From CAYRJA01 sp964424455 (GTDB lineage Bacteria > Bacteroidota > Bacteroidia > Chitinophagales > UBA10324): 14,326 nucleotides of DNA. Within the stretch, counting starts at the first letter, position 1. Every line of letters begins with the position of its first letter. Location: positions 1-14,326 of the forward strand of contig CAYRJA010000084.1 of the NCBI GenBank assembly GCA_964424455.1. Direction: 5' to 3'. Made by a program: the position numbers and the translations under genes. A model generated the notes under the pieces. The model worked only from the letters and a program-made list of their open reading frames with translations, did not search any database and was not told where the DNA came from. Shown here piece after piece: positions 7,055 to 14,326 of this stretch.

Positions 7055-7084
7055 CAAAGTTATACTTCTAATAAATTAATACAA
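7055..7084 (-). promoter_or_regulatory. Lipoprotein gene promoter, Bacteroidota type
   Basis: On the minus strand, TTG (7084-7082), 19 bases and TAACTTTG (7062-7055) match TTG-N19-TAnnTTTG exactly. Transcription would start close to 7050, with a leader of only about 15 bases before the ATG at 7034. The element sits between parC and the lipoprotein gene, so the small gene need not depend on the topoisomerase IV operon. Confidence 0.55.
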
Positions 7085-7116
7085 CTTTTTTATAATTCTT
7101 TAGAGTTGAACATAGC

Positions 7117-9912
7117 TTAGAACAAACTTGTCTGCTTGTCATTTTCCTTTTTATCCTTGTCTGTTGATTTTGCAGGTGTTACAACTTCCCATTCCATTTC
7201 TATCTTTTCTCCGGATGGAGAAAGCTCAACCACATCTTTCAGATTATTATTCTGATTTTTTGAAACGATGGAATTCTTACTACCCTTAGACTGATATTTT
7301 GTATCTGTAACAGATTTATTTTTAATCGTTGCTTTAGTTGTTATACCCTTTGATTCCTTCGGCTCTGTCTTAGCTGTCTGCTTTGATGAGTTAAGTAAAT
7401 TACCATTATTTTCTATTTCGGTATCAGCTTGTTTTTTCATTCCTATCCATTCAGCGCTGATAAATTCATTGCCAGCCAGTTTGTTGCCGATGGCTTTCCA
7501 TCCCTTTACTTCAACAAAGGAATTGACATCAATTTTACTTTCAGTGGGAGTGCGCTTCTTTCCCTTTTTTAACAAAAATTTTGAATGAGGATGAGTAGTT
7601 GCCAATAGCACTTGATTGTTTTCTCCTTCGGGTATAAAAAGAAATTTCTTGTCATTCGTCTGTGTCTCAATCTTAAATCTTTTCAGGTAGTAAGTTTGAT
7701 TGGAAGCATCAAGATACAAAGCAGAAATAATCACATCGGGATTAAATTTCTCTATCACTAACAGTTTGTCCGAATCATATTTGTTCGTGAGTTCGGTATT
7801 GGTTGTTTCGTAATTCCCATCATTGTAAATAGAAAGTATAGAATCGTTTTGTTCAAAAAGTCCGATGTATTGCCCTTTCCCTTCTTTATTCAGCTTGCCG
7901 AATTGAGAATCGTACCAGAGTTTTGCTCCGGTATGCACCGGTTCCTCTTTCTTCAGCAGTTTAACTTTTGAAACTACATACCGCGCAAGAATATTTCCCT
8001 GCGAACTGCGTCCTTTGACTGCAAGTTCTTTAAAATCGTAATCGAATATCTTTTTGTGCGCCTTGCTGTTCGGATGAAGTGTTACTGTAACAATTTCATT
8101 TTCACCATTAGGACACTTTGAGAAATAAACCACCTTTGATCCTGTTGTTCCTTTAGTTAAATCATATTCTTTATCCCGTGTAACACCGCCCACTTTAAAT
8201 CGCTTAACCATAGCATGACCGGCTTTACCATCCTGATAAATCATGTGATAAACAGTTTGGTCATCATTCTTGTTAAATATTTCTAAGTGAATGATGTCTT
8301 TACCTACAAAAACTTTCTGAGTAACTTTAGTTACCATCATTTTTCCGTCTCTGCGGAAAGCAATTATTTCGTCGTAATCAGAGCAATCAAAAGCAAATTC
8401 ATCCTTCTTTAAATCCGTTCCGATAAAACCTTCGGAATAATTCACATACAGTTTCTGATTAGCAATGGCAACATGCTTTGCTTCAATCATATCAAATACT
8501 TTTACTTCAGTTTTGCGCTCGCGGTCTTTGCCGTATTTCTTCAGCAGATTTTCAAAATAATCAATTGCATATTCTTTCAGGTGCTCGATATGATACTTGG
8601 TCTGTTTGATTTCATCTTCTACGCCTTTGATATGTTCATCTGCTTTAAAGGAATCAAACTTAGAGATGCGTTTAATTCTTATTTCAGTCAGTCGTACAAT
8701 ATCTTCCTCAGTAATTTCACGCCTGAATAATTTTTTATATCGTGAAAGTCCTTTATCAATTGCTTTAATAACCGCTTCCCATGTTTCACATTCTTCTATG
8801 TCACGATAAATTCTTTTCTCTATAAATATTTTTTCAAGAGAGGAGAAGTGCCAGTCTTCCTCCAATTCACCGAGTTTTATTTCCAACTCGCGCTTCAACA
8901 AATTCATCGTATTCTCAGTAGAAATTTTCAGCAGTTCATTTACACTGAGAAAGTGCGGTTTATCCTCCAATATCACGCAGGCATTGGGAGAAATGGAAAT
9001 TTCACAATAAGTGAATTTATACAAAGCGTCAATCGTAATATCAGGCGAAATGCCGGGAGCTAATTGAATCTGAATTTCTACATCTTTTGCAGTATTGTCA
9101 ATTACTTTCTTGATTTTGATTTTACCACTATCATTTGCTTTTACAATACTTTCTATCAACTGAGTAGTTGTAACAGAAAAAGGTATGTCGCGAATGACTA
9201 ATGTTTTTTTATCGAGTTCCTCAATTCTTGCGCGTACCCGTACTTTCCCGCCACGCTTTCCTTCTTCGTAACCAGTTACATCTATTAAACCTCCGGTTGG
9301 AAAGTCAGGATAGAGTGATACTTTCTTTCCGCGCACTGCATCAACAGAAGCTTTCAGCAATTCACAGAAATTATGAGGAAGAACTTTTGTAGCCAGCCCC
9401 ACCGCAATTCCTTCAACACCTTGTGCAAGCAGCAAAGGAAATTTCATAGGAAGTGTAAGCGGTTCCTGTTTACGACCGTCGTAAGAAAGCTGCCATTTAG
9501 TTGTCTTCGCATTAAAAGCTACTTCATGTGCAAACTTGCTTAGTCGCGCTTCAATATATCGCGGAGCAGCCGCATCATCACCGGTACGCACATCACCCCA
9601 GTTTCCCTGCGTTTCAATCATTAAGTCTTTCTGACCAAGACCAACCATTGCATCTCCAATAGAGGCATCTCCATGCGGATGATATTGCATCGTTTGACCG
9701 ATGATGTTTGCCACTTTATTAAAGCGACCATCATCCATCTCCTTCATTGCGTGAAGTATGCGGCGTTGAACAGGTTTCAGCCCATCTTCTACAGCAGGAA
9801 CTGCACGCTCTAAAATCACATACGAAGCATAGTCAAGAAACCAGTTCTCGTACATGTTCTTCACATTCTTAGTCTCCTGATTCTGTTGTTCTTTATTTGT
9901 TTCTTCAGTCAT
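7117..9912 (-). CDS. parC: DNA topoisomerase IV subunit A
   Basis: ParC is the DNA-cutting subunit of topoisomerase IV, which with ParE unlinks daughter chromosomes and relaxes supercoils using ATP. The breakage-reunion domain is intact: GLKPVQRR (44-51), YHPHGDASIGDA (77-88), and AAPRYIEARL with the catalytic Tyr119 after Arg118. A coiled-coil tower follows (about 330-460), and then a C-terminal beta-propeller-like region to about residue 824. A loose GyrA-box-like KGRSSQGN lies at 633-640 instead of the QRRGGKG of gyrase. This and the adjacent parE favour ParC over GyrA. At the quinolone site, Ala83 replaces the usual Ser while the acidic Asp87 is kept. Beyond residue 824 comes a 107-residue low-complexity tail rich in Lys, Ser, Asn and Thr, with a more ordered stretch at about 893-913. 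The gene follows parE by 51 bases in one operon. Confidence 0.95.
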   Translation of the reverse strand: MTEETNKEQQNQETKNVKNMYENWFLDYASYVILERAVPAVEDGLKPVQRRILHAMKEMDDGRFNKVANIIGQTMQYHPHGDASIGDAMVGLGQKDLMIETQGNWGDVRTGDDAAAPRYIEARLSKFAHEVAFNAKTTKWQLSYDGRKQEPLTLPMKFPLLLAQGVEGIAVGLATKVLPHNFCELLKASVDAVRGKKVSLYPDFPTGGLIDVTGYEEGKRGGKVRVRARIEELDKKTLVIRDIPFSVTTTQLIESIVKANDSGKIKIKKVIDNTAKDVEIQIQLAPGISPDITIDALYKFTYCEISISPNACVILEDKPHFLSVNELLKISTENTMNLLKRELEIKLGELEEDWHFSSLEKIFIEKRIYRDIEECETWEAVIKAIDKGLSRYKKLFRREITEEDIVRLTEIRIKRISKFDSFKADEHIKGVEDEIKQTKYHIEHLKEYAIDYFENLLKKYGKDRERKTEVKVFDMIEAKHVAIANQKLYVNYSEGFIGTDLKKDEFAFDCSDYDEIIAFRRDGKMMVTKVTQKVFVGKDIIHLEIFNKNDDQTVYHMIYQDGKAGHAMVKRFKVGGVTRDKEYDLTKGTTGSKVVYFSKCPNGENEIVTVTLHPNSKAHKKIFDYDFKELAVKGRSSQGNILARYVVSKVKLLKKEEPVHTGAKLWYDSQFGKLNKEGKGQYIGLFEQNDSILSIYNDGNYETTNTELTNKYDSDKLLVIEKFNPDVIISALYLDASNQTYYLKRFKIETQTNDKKFLFIPEGENNQVLLATTHPHSKFLLKKGKKRTPTESKIDVNSFVEVKGWKAIGNKLAGNEFISAEWIGMKKQADTEIENNGNLLNSSKQTAKTEPKESKGITTKATIKNKSVTDTKYQSKGSKNSIVSKNQNNNLKDVVELSPSGEKIEMEWEVVTPAKSTDKDKKENDKQTSLF

Positions 9913-9963
9913 TTATCAAGCAAAAATTAATAATCAATAATTGTAAAATCAGTTTTCTGTTTC

Positions 9964-11832
9964 TCATGCTACTGCTGCTGCTTCCACTTCCACTAAATCT
10001 TTTTCCATGCGTAGGTTTTCTATAATAAATTCTTGTCGTGCAGGAGTATTCTTACCCATGTAGTATTCTAAAATACCTGCAACAGTCATTTCAGATTTCA
10101 GCAGGATAGGTTCAAGGCGGATGTCATCTCCGATAAATCCTGCAAACTCGTCAGGAGAAATTTCTCCCAGCCCTTTGAACCGGGTAATTTCCGGCTTACT
10201 TCCGAGTTGCTGAATTGCTTTCTGTTTTTCTTCTTCACTGTAACAGTAAATAGTCTCCTTCTTGTTGCGAACACGAAATAAAGGTGTTTCCAAAATATAA
10301 ACATGACCGTTCTTTACCAAGTCAGGGAAAAACTGTAAGAAGAAAGTAAGCATCAGCAGACGGATGTGCATACCGTCCACATCGGCATCGGTAGCAATCA
10401 CCACGCGGTTGTAGCGTAATCCATCCATTCCATCTTCAATGTTTAAAGCGTGCTGTAACAGATTAAACTCTTCATTTTCATACACAATTTTTTTTGTCAA
10501 TCCGTAACAGTTCAGCGGCTTTCCGCGCAAACTGAATACTGCCTGTGTTTCTACATTGCGTGATTTGGTAATGGAACCGCTCGCAGAATCACCTTCTGTG
10601 ATAAACAATGTGGACTCAATTGCCTTTTCATGATTCTCATCTAAGTGGTACCGGCAATCGCGAAGCTTTTTGTTATGAAGGTTTGCCTTTTTAGCACGCT
10701 CATTCGCCAACTTACGAATGCCTGAAAGTTCTTTTCTCTCCCGTTCAGATTGCTGAATCCGTGTCAGTAATGCTTCTGCAGTAGCCGGATTCTTATGAAG
10801 AAAATCATCTAAATGCTTTGTTAAAAAATCTCCAACAAAACTGCGCATAGATGGTCCGCCTTCATATACATTCTGAGAGCCGAGTTTGGTTTTAGTCTGT
10901 GATTCAAATACCGGCTCCTGCACACGAACACTGATTGCCGCCACTATAGAAGCACGAATATCATTGATGTCGAAATCCTTTTTATAAAAATCACGAAGTG
11001 TTTTTACCAATGCTTCTTTAAATGCCTGCAAATGTGTTCCGCCCTGTGTAGTGTGTTGTCCATTTACAAAGGAGTAATATTCTTCTCCGTACTGATTGTC
11101 GTGTGTAATTGCTACTTCAATATCATCACCTTTCAGATGAATGATAGGATACCTTATTTCTTCAGCATTTGTTTTACCCTGTAACAAATCGAGCAAACCA
11201 TTCTTACTGTAAAATTTTTTGTCGTTGTAATTAATGGTAAGTCCTGAATTCAGGAAGCAATAATTCTTCACCTGCTCTTCCACAAACTGAGGAATGAACC
11301 GGAAGTTTTTAAACATTTTCTCATCGGGCTTAAATTCGATGAGCGTTCCCATTTCTTCTTTACTCTTTTCCTCTTTGTGATTATTCTTCAGATTGCCGTA
11401 TTCAAATTCAGCGCATTTGGTTTTTCCTTCGCGAAAAGACTGTACCTTGAAATAGGAGGATAAAGCATTCACCGCTTTTGTTCCTACACCATTCAGTCCG
11501 ACAGATTTCTGAAATGCTTTCGTATCATACTTGCCGCCTGTATTGATTTTTGAAACACAATCAATCACTTTACCTAACGGAATACCGCGACCATAATCGC
11601 GAACTGTAACATGCTGATTGGATATATTTATGTCTATGGAGCGACCGTTGCCCATTACGTATTCATCAATGCTGTTGTCAATTACTTCTTTCAGCAGCAC
11701 ATAAATACCATCATCCATAGCGCTGCCATCGCCAAGTTTTCCGATATACATGCCTGGACGGAGACGAATATGCTCTTTCCAGTCGAGTGATTTAATACTG
11801 TCTTCGTTGTAAACTGTTTTATTTTCTACCAT
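9964..11832 (-). CDS. parE: DNA topoisomerase IV subunit B
   Basis: ParE is the ATPase subunit that closes around the transported DNA segment and drives ParC. The GHKL domain shows RPGMYIG (25-31), EVIDNSIDE (49-57, with the Mg-binding Glu49 and Asn53), DYGRGIP (79-85), and the lid GLNGVGTKA (112-120). The transducer region follows. The TOPRIM domain has EGDSASG (413-419) and DADVDG (482-487), giving the catalytic Glu413 and Asp482/484/486; RFKGLGEI lies further on. Length (622) and domain order are normal for ParE and lack the insert of some gyrase B proteins. The start is the first ATG. The gene is the first of the parE-parC operon. The 273 bases upstream, to the end of rlmI, hold no gene and no consensus-quality promoter that I could find. 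Confidence 0.96.
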   Translation of the reverse strand: MVENKTVYNEDSIKSLDWKEHIRLRPGMYIGKLGDGSAMDDGIYVLLKEVIDNSIDEYVMGNGRSIDINISNQHVTVRDYGRGIPLGKVIDCVSKINTGGKYDTKAFQKSVGLNGVGTKAVNALSSYFKVQSFREGKTKCAEFEYGNLKNNHKEEKSKEEMGTLIEFKPDEKMFKNFRFIPQFVEEQVKNYCFLNSGLTINYNDKKFYSKNGLLDLLQGKTNAEEIRYPIIHLKGDDIEVAITHDNQYGEEYYSFVNGQHTTQGGTHLQAFKEALVKTLRDFYKKDFDINDIRASIVAAISVRVQEPVFESQTKTKLGSQNVYEGGPSMRSFVGDFLTKHLDDFLHKNPATAEALLTRIQQSERERKELSGIRKLANERAKKANLHNKKLRDCRYHLDENHEKAIESTLFITEGDSASGSITKSRNVETQAVFSLRGKPLNCYGLTKKIVYENEEFNLLQHALNIEDGMDGLRYNRVVIATDADVDGMHIRLLMLTFFLQFFPDLVKNGHVYILETPLFRVRNKKETIYCYSEEEKQKAIQQLGSKPEITRFKGLGEISPDEFAGFIGDDIRLEPILLKSEMTVAGILEYYMGKNTPARQEFIIENLRMEKDLVEVEAAAVA

Positions 11833-12105
11833 TAGTTTAATTATTGTTGTTAGTATTTGTTGTCAGTCGTCATTAATTTTCAAAATCCAATATGATAAGA
11901 TGAATCGTAACTGACGGTGTGCAAGTTACGTTGTTTTCATAGAGAGAACTGATTGTGTTTTAACCGTTGTATGTGGATATTCTAATGAATTGATTGTGAG
12001 AATAAATATTCAATAACACATTCAAGGTTGCTTTATGTAAACAAAAGATAAATAAAATCAATCTCTGTGGGTAGCTAATTCCTGAAGACAGTAGAGGTGA
12101 TAAAA

Positions 12106-13284
12106 TCAAAGCGCCTGCAATACAAAACCTTTCAGATAGTTTGTTTCATCAATACTCCAGACTATCGGATGATCTTTTGCCTGATACAAATAAGAAACCT
12201 GACGAATGGTTTTGTGCGCATCGTGTGCCGCACTTTCTACCGTTTCAAAAAAAAGTTGAGGTGACATAAAATGAGAACAGGAAAAAGTGAAAAGAAATCC
12301 TCCGGGTTTTAGTAACTGCATTGCTCTACGGTTTACCTCTTTGTATCCGCGTACTGCCGCTTCGGTTCCTGCACGGTTTTTAGTGAATGCCGGCGGGTCA
12401 AGAATAACTACATCAAATTGTTTCCGCTCTTTTACCCATTGCGGCATAGCATCAAAGGCGTTAGCGGTTTGAAAATGACATATACTTTCAAAGTCATTCA
12501 ACTTTGTATTAACATTCGCCTGCTGAATAGCTGATTCAGAAATATCTAACCCTAAAACACTTTTTGCTCCAAACCTCGCAGCAAACAGAGCGAATGAACC
12601 GGTATAAGTGAAGCAATCCAGTACCGAAGCATCTGTTACAATATCTTTCAGTGAAAGACGATTTTCTTTTTGGTCAAGGAAAAAGCCGGTTTTCTGTCCG
12701 TTTTCCAAATCAATACTGAACTTTACGCCACATTCATCTATCAAAATATTATTTGCAGGAAATGATTCAGACAAAAATCCTTTGACCTCTGACATACCCT
12801 CGAGTTTTCTTACCGGCACATCATTTCGCTCATAGATTCCTTTTGGTGAATACAGTTGTGCTATTACATTCACAATCTGCTGCTTCCATTTGTCCATTCC
12901 AAGCGCGAGTGTTTGTAAAACAAAATAATCTTCGAACTTATCAATCACCAGTGCGGGAAGAAAATCCGCTTCACCAAAAACCAACCGGTAATTTTCTCTG
13001 TATCCGATTCGTTCCCGGTATTCTTTGCACTGCTTCAAACGGTTGAAGAAAAATTCTTCATTGATTATTTCCTTTTCATCTCTGGTCAGTAAACGAACCA
13101 CAATTTGTGATGCAGGATTATAATAACCCTTTCCGATAAAATCATTTTTGTAATTAACTACATCTACAATTTCTCCCGGTTCGGGAGTTCCTGAAATAGT
13201 ATTCACTTCATTTCCATAAATCCACGGGTGTCCGGCTTCAGATCTTCTGCCTTTTCCGCGTGCAAGTGTTACTCTGTTTGTCAT
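12106..13284 (-). CDS. rlmI: 23S rRNA (cytosine-C5) methyltransferase, RlmI-like
   Basis: RlmI methylates C1962 of 23S rRNA in E. coli using SAM; the same target is inferred here. The 392-residue protein has an N-terminal PUA RNA-binding domain (about 1-75, with HPWIYGNEV at 19-27) and a middle EEHD-like region. A Rossmann-fold domain follows. ENGQKTGFFLDQKENR (194-209) is the family signature, LDCFTYTGSF (222-231) is the SAM-binding motif I, GLDIS follows it, and DPPAFTK (296-302) is motif IV. SCSH (335-338) contains Cys336, the probable catalytic nucleophile. The gene is intact and single, lies about 270 bases upstream of parE on the same strand, and is divergent from topA. An in-frame stop 18 bases before the ATG fixes the start. 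Confidence 0.93.
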   Translation of the reverse strand: MTNRVTLARGKGRRSEAGHPWIYGNEVNTISGTPEPGEIVDVVNYKNDFIGKGYYNPASQIVVRLLTRDEKEIINEEFFFNRLKQCKEYRERIGYRENYRLVFGEADFLPALVIDKFEDYFVLQTLALGMDKWKQQIVNVIAQLYSPKGIYERNDVPVRKLEGMSEVKGFLSESFPANNILIDECGVKFSIDLENGQKTGFFLDQKENRLSLKDIVTDASVLDCFTYTGSFALFAARFGAKSVLGLDISESAIQQANVNTKLNDFESICHFQTANAFDAMPQWVKERKQFDVVILDPPAFTKNRAGTEAAVRGYKEVNRRAMQLLKPGGFLFTFSCSHFMSPQLFFETVESAAHDAHKTIRQVSYLYQAKDHPIVWSIDETNYLKGFVLQAL

Positions 13285-13631
13285 CGGGTAAATGTAAAAT
13301 TATTCGTGTGGCTCGTCGGATAAAAATTTAGTTAATCACAAAAAATTATTTTCCACTGTTACAACTCAGCGTAATTATTAACCGGATATGGAGTACAGGA
13401 AGGTTGTTTATGTGTATTACAAAATCCTCATTCATTAATATTATATTGTAGTTCATAAAGCGAATAGCTCACTGTAACCGGTATAAAATAATCATAGCGA
13501 ACAGAGTAGATGATTTTGAATATAAAAAGATTGTGTAAAAATTGTTTTTGACTTTTAGCAATAAAGATTTTTACTTTGCCCGCATTTCCAGAGAAGTCCG
13601 TACGAAATTATCAATAGTTTAAAACCAGTTA
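13285..13631. other. Divergent intergenic region, rlmI/topA
   Basis: This 347-base A/T-rich gap lies between two divergently transcribed genes. It contains no open frame with protein-like composition, no tRNA-like fold and no strong inverted repeat. The only element I can support is the topA promoter near its right end. No consensus-quality promoter for rlmI is visible at the left end. Confidence 0.6.
13547..13578 (+). promoter_or_regulatory. topA promoter, Bacteroidota type
   Basis: TTTG (13547-13550), a 20-base spacer and TTACTTTG (13571-13578) match TTTG-N20-TAnnTTTG with a single mismatch. The centres are 26 bases apart, as in the -33/-7 consensus. Transcription from about 13582 would give a leader of roughly 50 bases before the topA ATG. 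Confidence 0.6.
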
Positions 13632-14326
13632 ATGGCGAAGAAGAAAACAACTGCAAGTAAGAAAAAGGCGACTGTTGCAAAAGCAAAATCTGCTGCACCG
13701 GAAAAGAAATCTTCTCCTGCAAAAAAAATTACTTTCAATCCTGAAGGAAAGAATCTGCTGATAGTAGAGAGTCCAGCAAAAGCAAAGACGATTGAAAAAT
13801 TTCTCGGTGGCGACTTTGTTGTAAAGTCAAGTTACGGACATATCCGTGATCTGCCCAAAAATGATAAAGCAATTGACATCAATAATAATTATGAACCTGT
13901 TTATATCATCAGCGAGGACAAAGAACAGGTAGTGAATGAGTTAAAAAAAATTGCAAAAAATTCTAAAGAAGTATGGCTGGCAACAGATGAGGATCGTGAG
14001 GGGGAAGCTATAAGCTGGCACTTATGTGAAGCGCTTGGATTGGATGCTGATAAAACCAAACGAATTGTTTTTCATGAAATCACCAAGCCGGCAATTAAAG
14101 AAGCAGTGGCTAATCCGCGCACAGTTAATATTGATTTAGTAAACGCACAACAGGCACGGCGCGTACTCGACCGGTTGGTAGGATTTAAGTTGTCACCGAT
14201 TCTATGGAAAAAAATTTCCCGCGGCAATGTAAATCTTTCAGCAGGGCGTGTGCAGTCAGTAGCAGTTAGATTAATTGTAGAACGAGAAAGAGAGATTACT
14301 GCGTTTCAGCCGGTTTCTTCTTTTAA
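13632..14326 (+). CDS. topA: DNA topoisomerase I, N-terminal part (cut by window edge)
   Basis: Type IA topoisomerase relaxes negative supercoils by passing one strand through a transient nick, without ATP. About 231 residues are visible and the frame is open at the right edge. The TOPRIM domain runs from NLLIVESPAKAKTIEKFLG (41-59, catalytic Glu46) to ATDEDREGEAISWH (117-130, with Asp119, Asp121 and Glu123 binding Mg). Then come the domain I/IV landmarks QQARRVLDRLVGFKLSPILW and LSAGRVQSVAVRL. The catalytic Tyr and the zinc-finger or basic C-terminus lie outside the window. Before the fold there is a roughly 38-residue extension rich in Lys, Ala, Ser and Thr (KKKTTASKKK and similar), absent from E. 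coli TopA, which begins at the equivalent of residue 38 or so. The ATG is the only Met codon in the visible part and sits a normal distance from a good promoter, so the extension is probably translated. Confidence 0.95.
   Translation, partial: MAKKKTTASKKKATVAKAKSAAPEKKSSPAKKITFNPEGKNLLIVESPAKAKTIEKFLGGDFVVKSSYGHIRDLPKNDKAIDINNNYEPVYIISEDKEQVVNELKKIAKNSKEVWLATDEDREGEAISWHLCEALGLDADKTKRIVFHEITKPAIKEAVANPRTVNIDLVNAQQARRVLDRLVGFKLSPILWKKISRGNVNLSAGRVQSVAVRLIVEREREITAFQPVSSF

Noticed and set aside
8473..8809. Two overlapping plus-strand frames opposite parC.
   Set aside because: Both are antisense to the conserved coiled-coil part of ParC and have shadow-like composition.
10098..10304. A 68-codon minus-strand frame inside parE in another reading frame.
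   Set aside because: parE is continuous and conserved through this region, so there is no sign of a frameshift or a nested gene.
11833..12105. A promoter or RNA element was sought upstream of parE.
   Set aside because: There is no TTG-N19/20-TAnnTTTG match in the correct orientation and no strong inverted repeat; only partial matches were seen.
1..14326. Mobile elements, CRISPR arrays, tRNAs, defence genes or biosynthetic clusters.
   Set aside because: No repeat arrays, transposase or integrase motifs, target duplications or tRNA-like folds were seen, and the gene content is mainly housekeeping.

Overview
The window is a chromosomal, AT-rich stretch of housekeeping and accessory genes from a member of the Bacteroidota. 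The evidence is protein families with Bacteroidota-type sequence (ParC/ParE, PhoH, an S16 with a long tail), a lack of recognisable Shine-Dalgarno sequences, A/T-rich leaders, and several upstream elements of the form TTG-N19/20-TAnnTTTG, the sigma-ABfr-type promoter of this phylum. I cannot place it below phylum with confidence. I saw no rRNA, tRNA, CRISPR array, insertion sequence or phage gene.

Layout. (1) At 157-738 (+) is a tRNA hydroxylase (miaE). It converges on rpsP (816-1253, -) across a good bidirectional terminator. (2) phoH (1412-2386, -) starts at TTG and is divergent from a two-gene unit (2523-3583, +). That unit is a SAM hydrolase-family protein overlapping by ATGA with a small ABM-fold protein. 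(3) A hemerythrin-like protein (3797-4270, +) precedes a eukaryote-like type III P-type H+-ATPase (4388-6724, +). (4) On the minus strand lie a small lipoprotein (6774-7034) with its own promoter, and the topoisomerase IV operon parE-parC (11832 to 7117). (5) Further on are rlmI (12106-13284, -) and, divergently, topA (13632 to beyond the right edge, +).

How the genes relate. Two themes stand out. One is translation and RNA: MiaE for tRNA modification, S16 in the small ribosomal subunit, PhoH for RNA-linked ATPase work, and RlmI for 23S rRNA methylation. The other is DNA topology: both subunits of topoisomerase IV and topoisomerase I lie within about 7 kb. The proton pump and hemerythrin-like protein form a small accessory island of unknown physiological role. 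I found no convincing new multi-gene system. The points most worth following are the SAM hydrolase/ABM coupling, the hemerythrin/H+-ATPase pair with an altered iron-ligand position, the lysine-rich N-terminal extension of TopA, and the natural alanine at the quinolone serine position of ParC.
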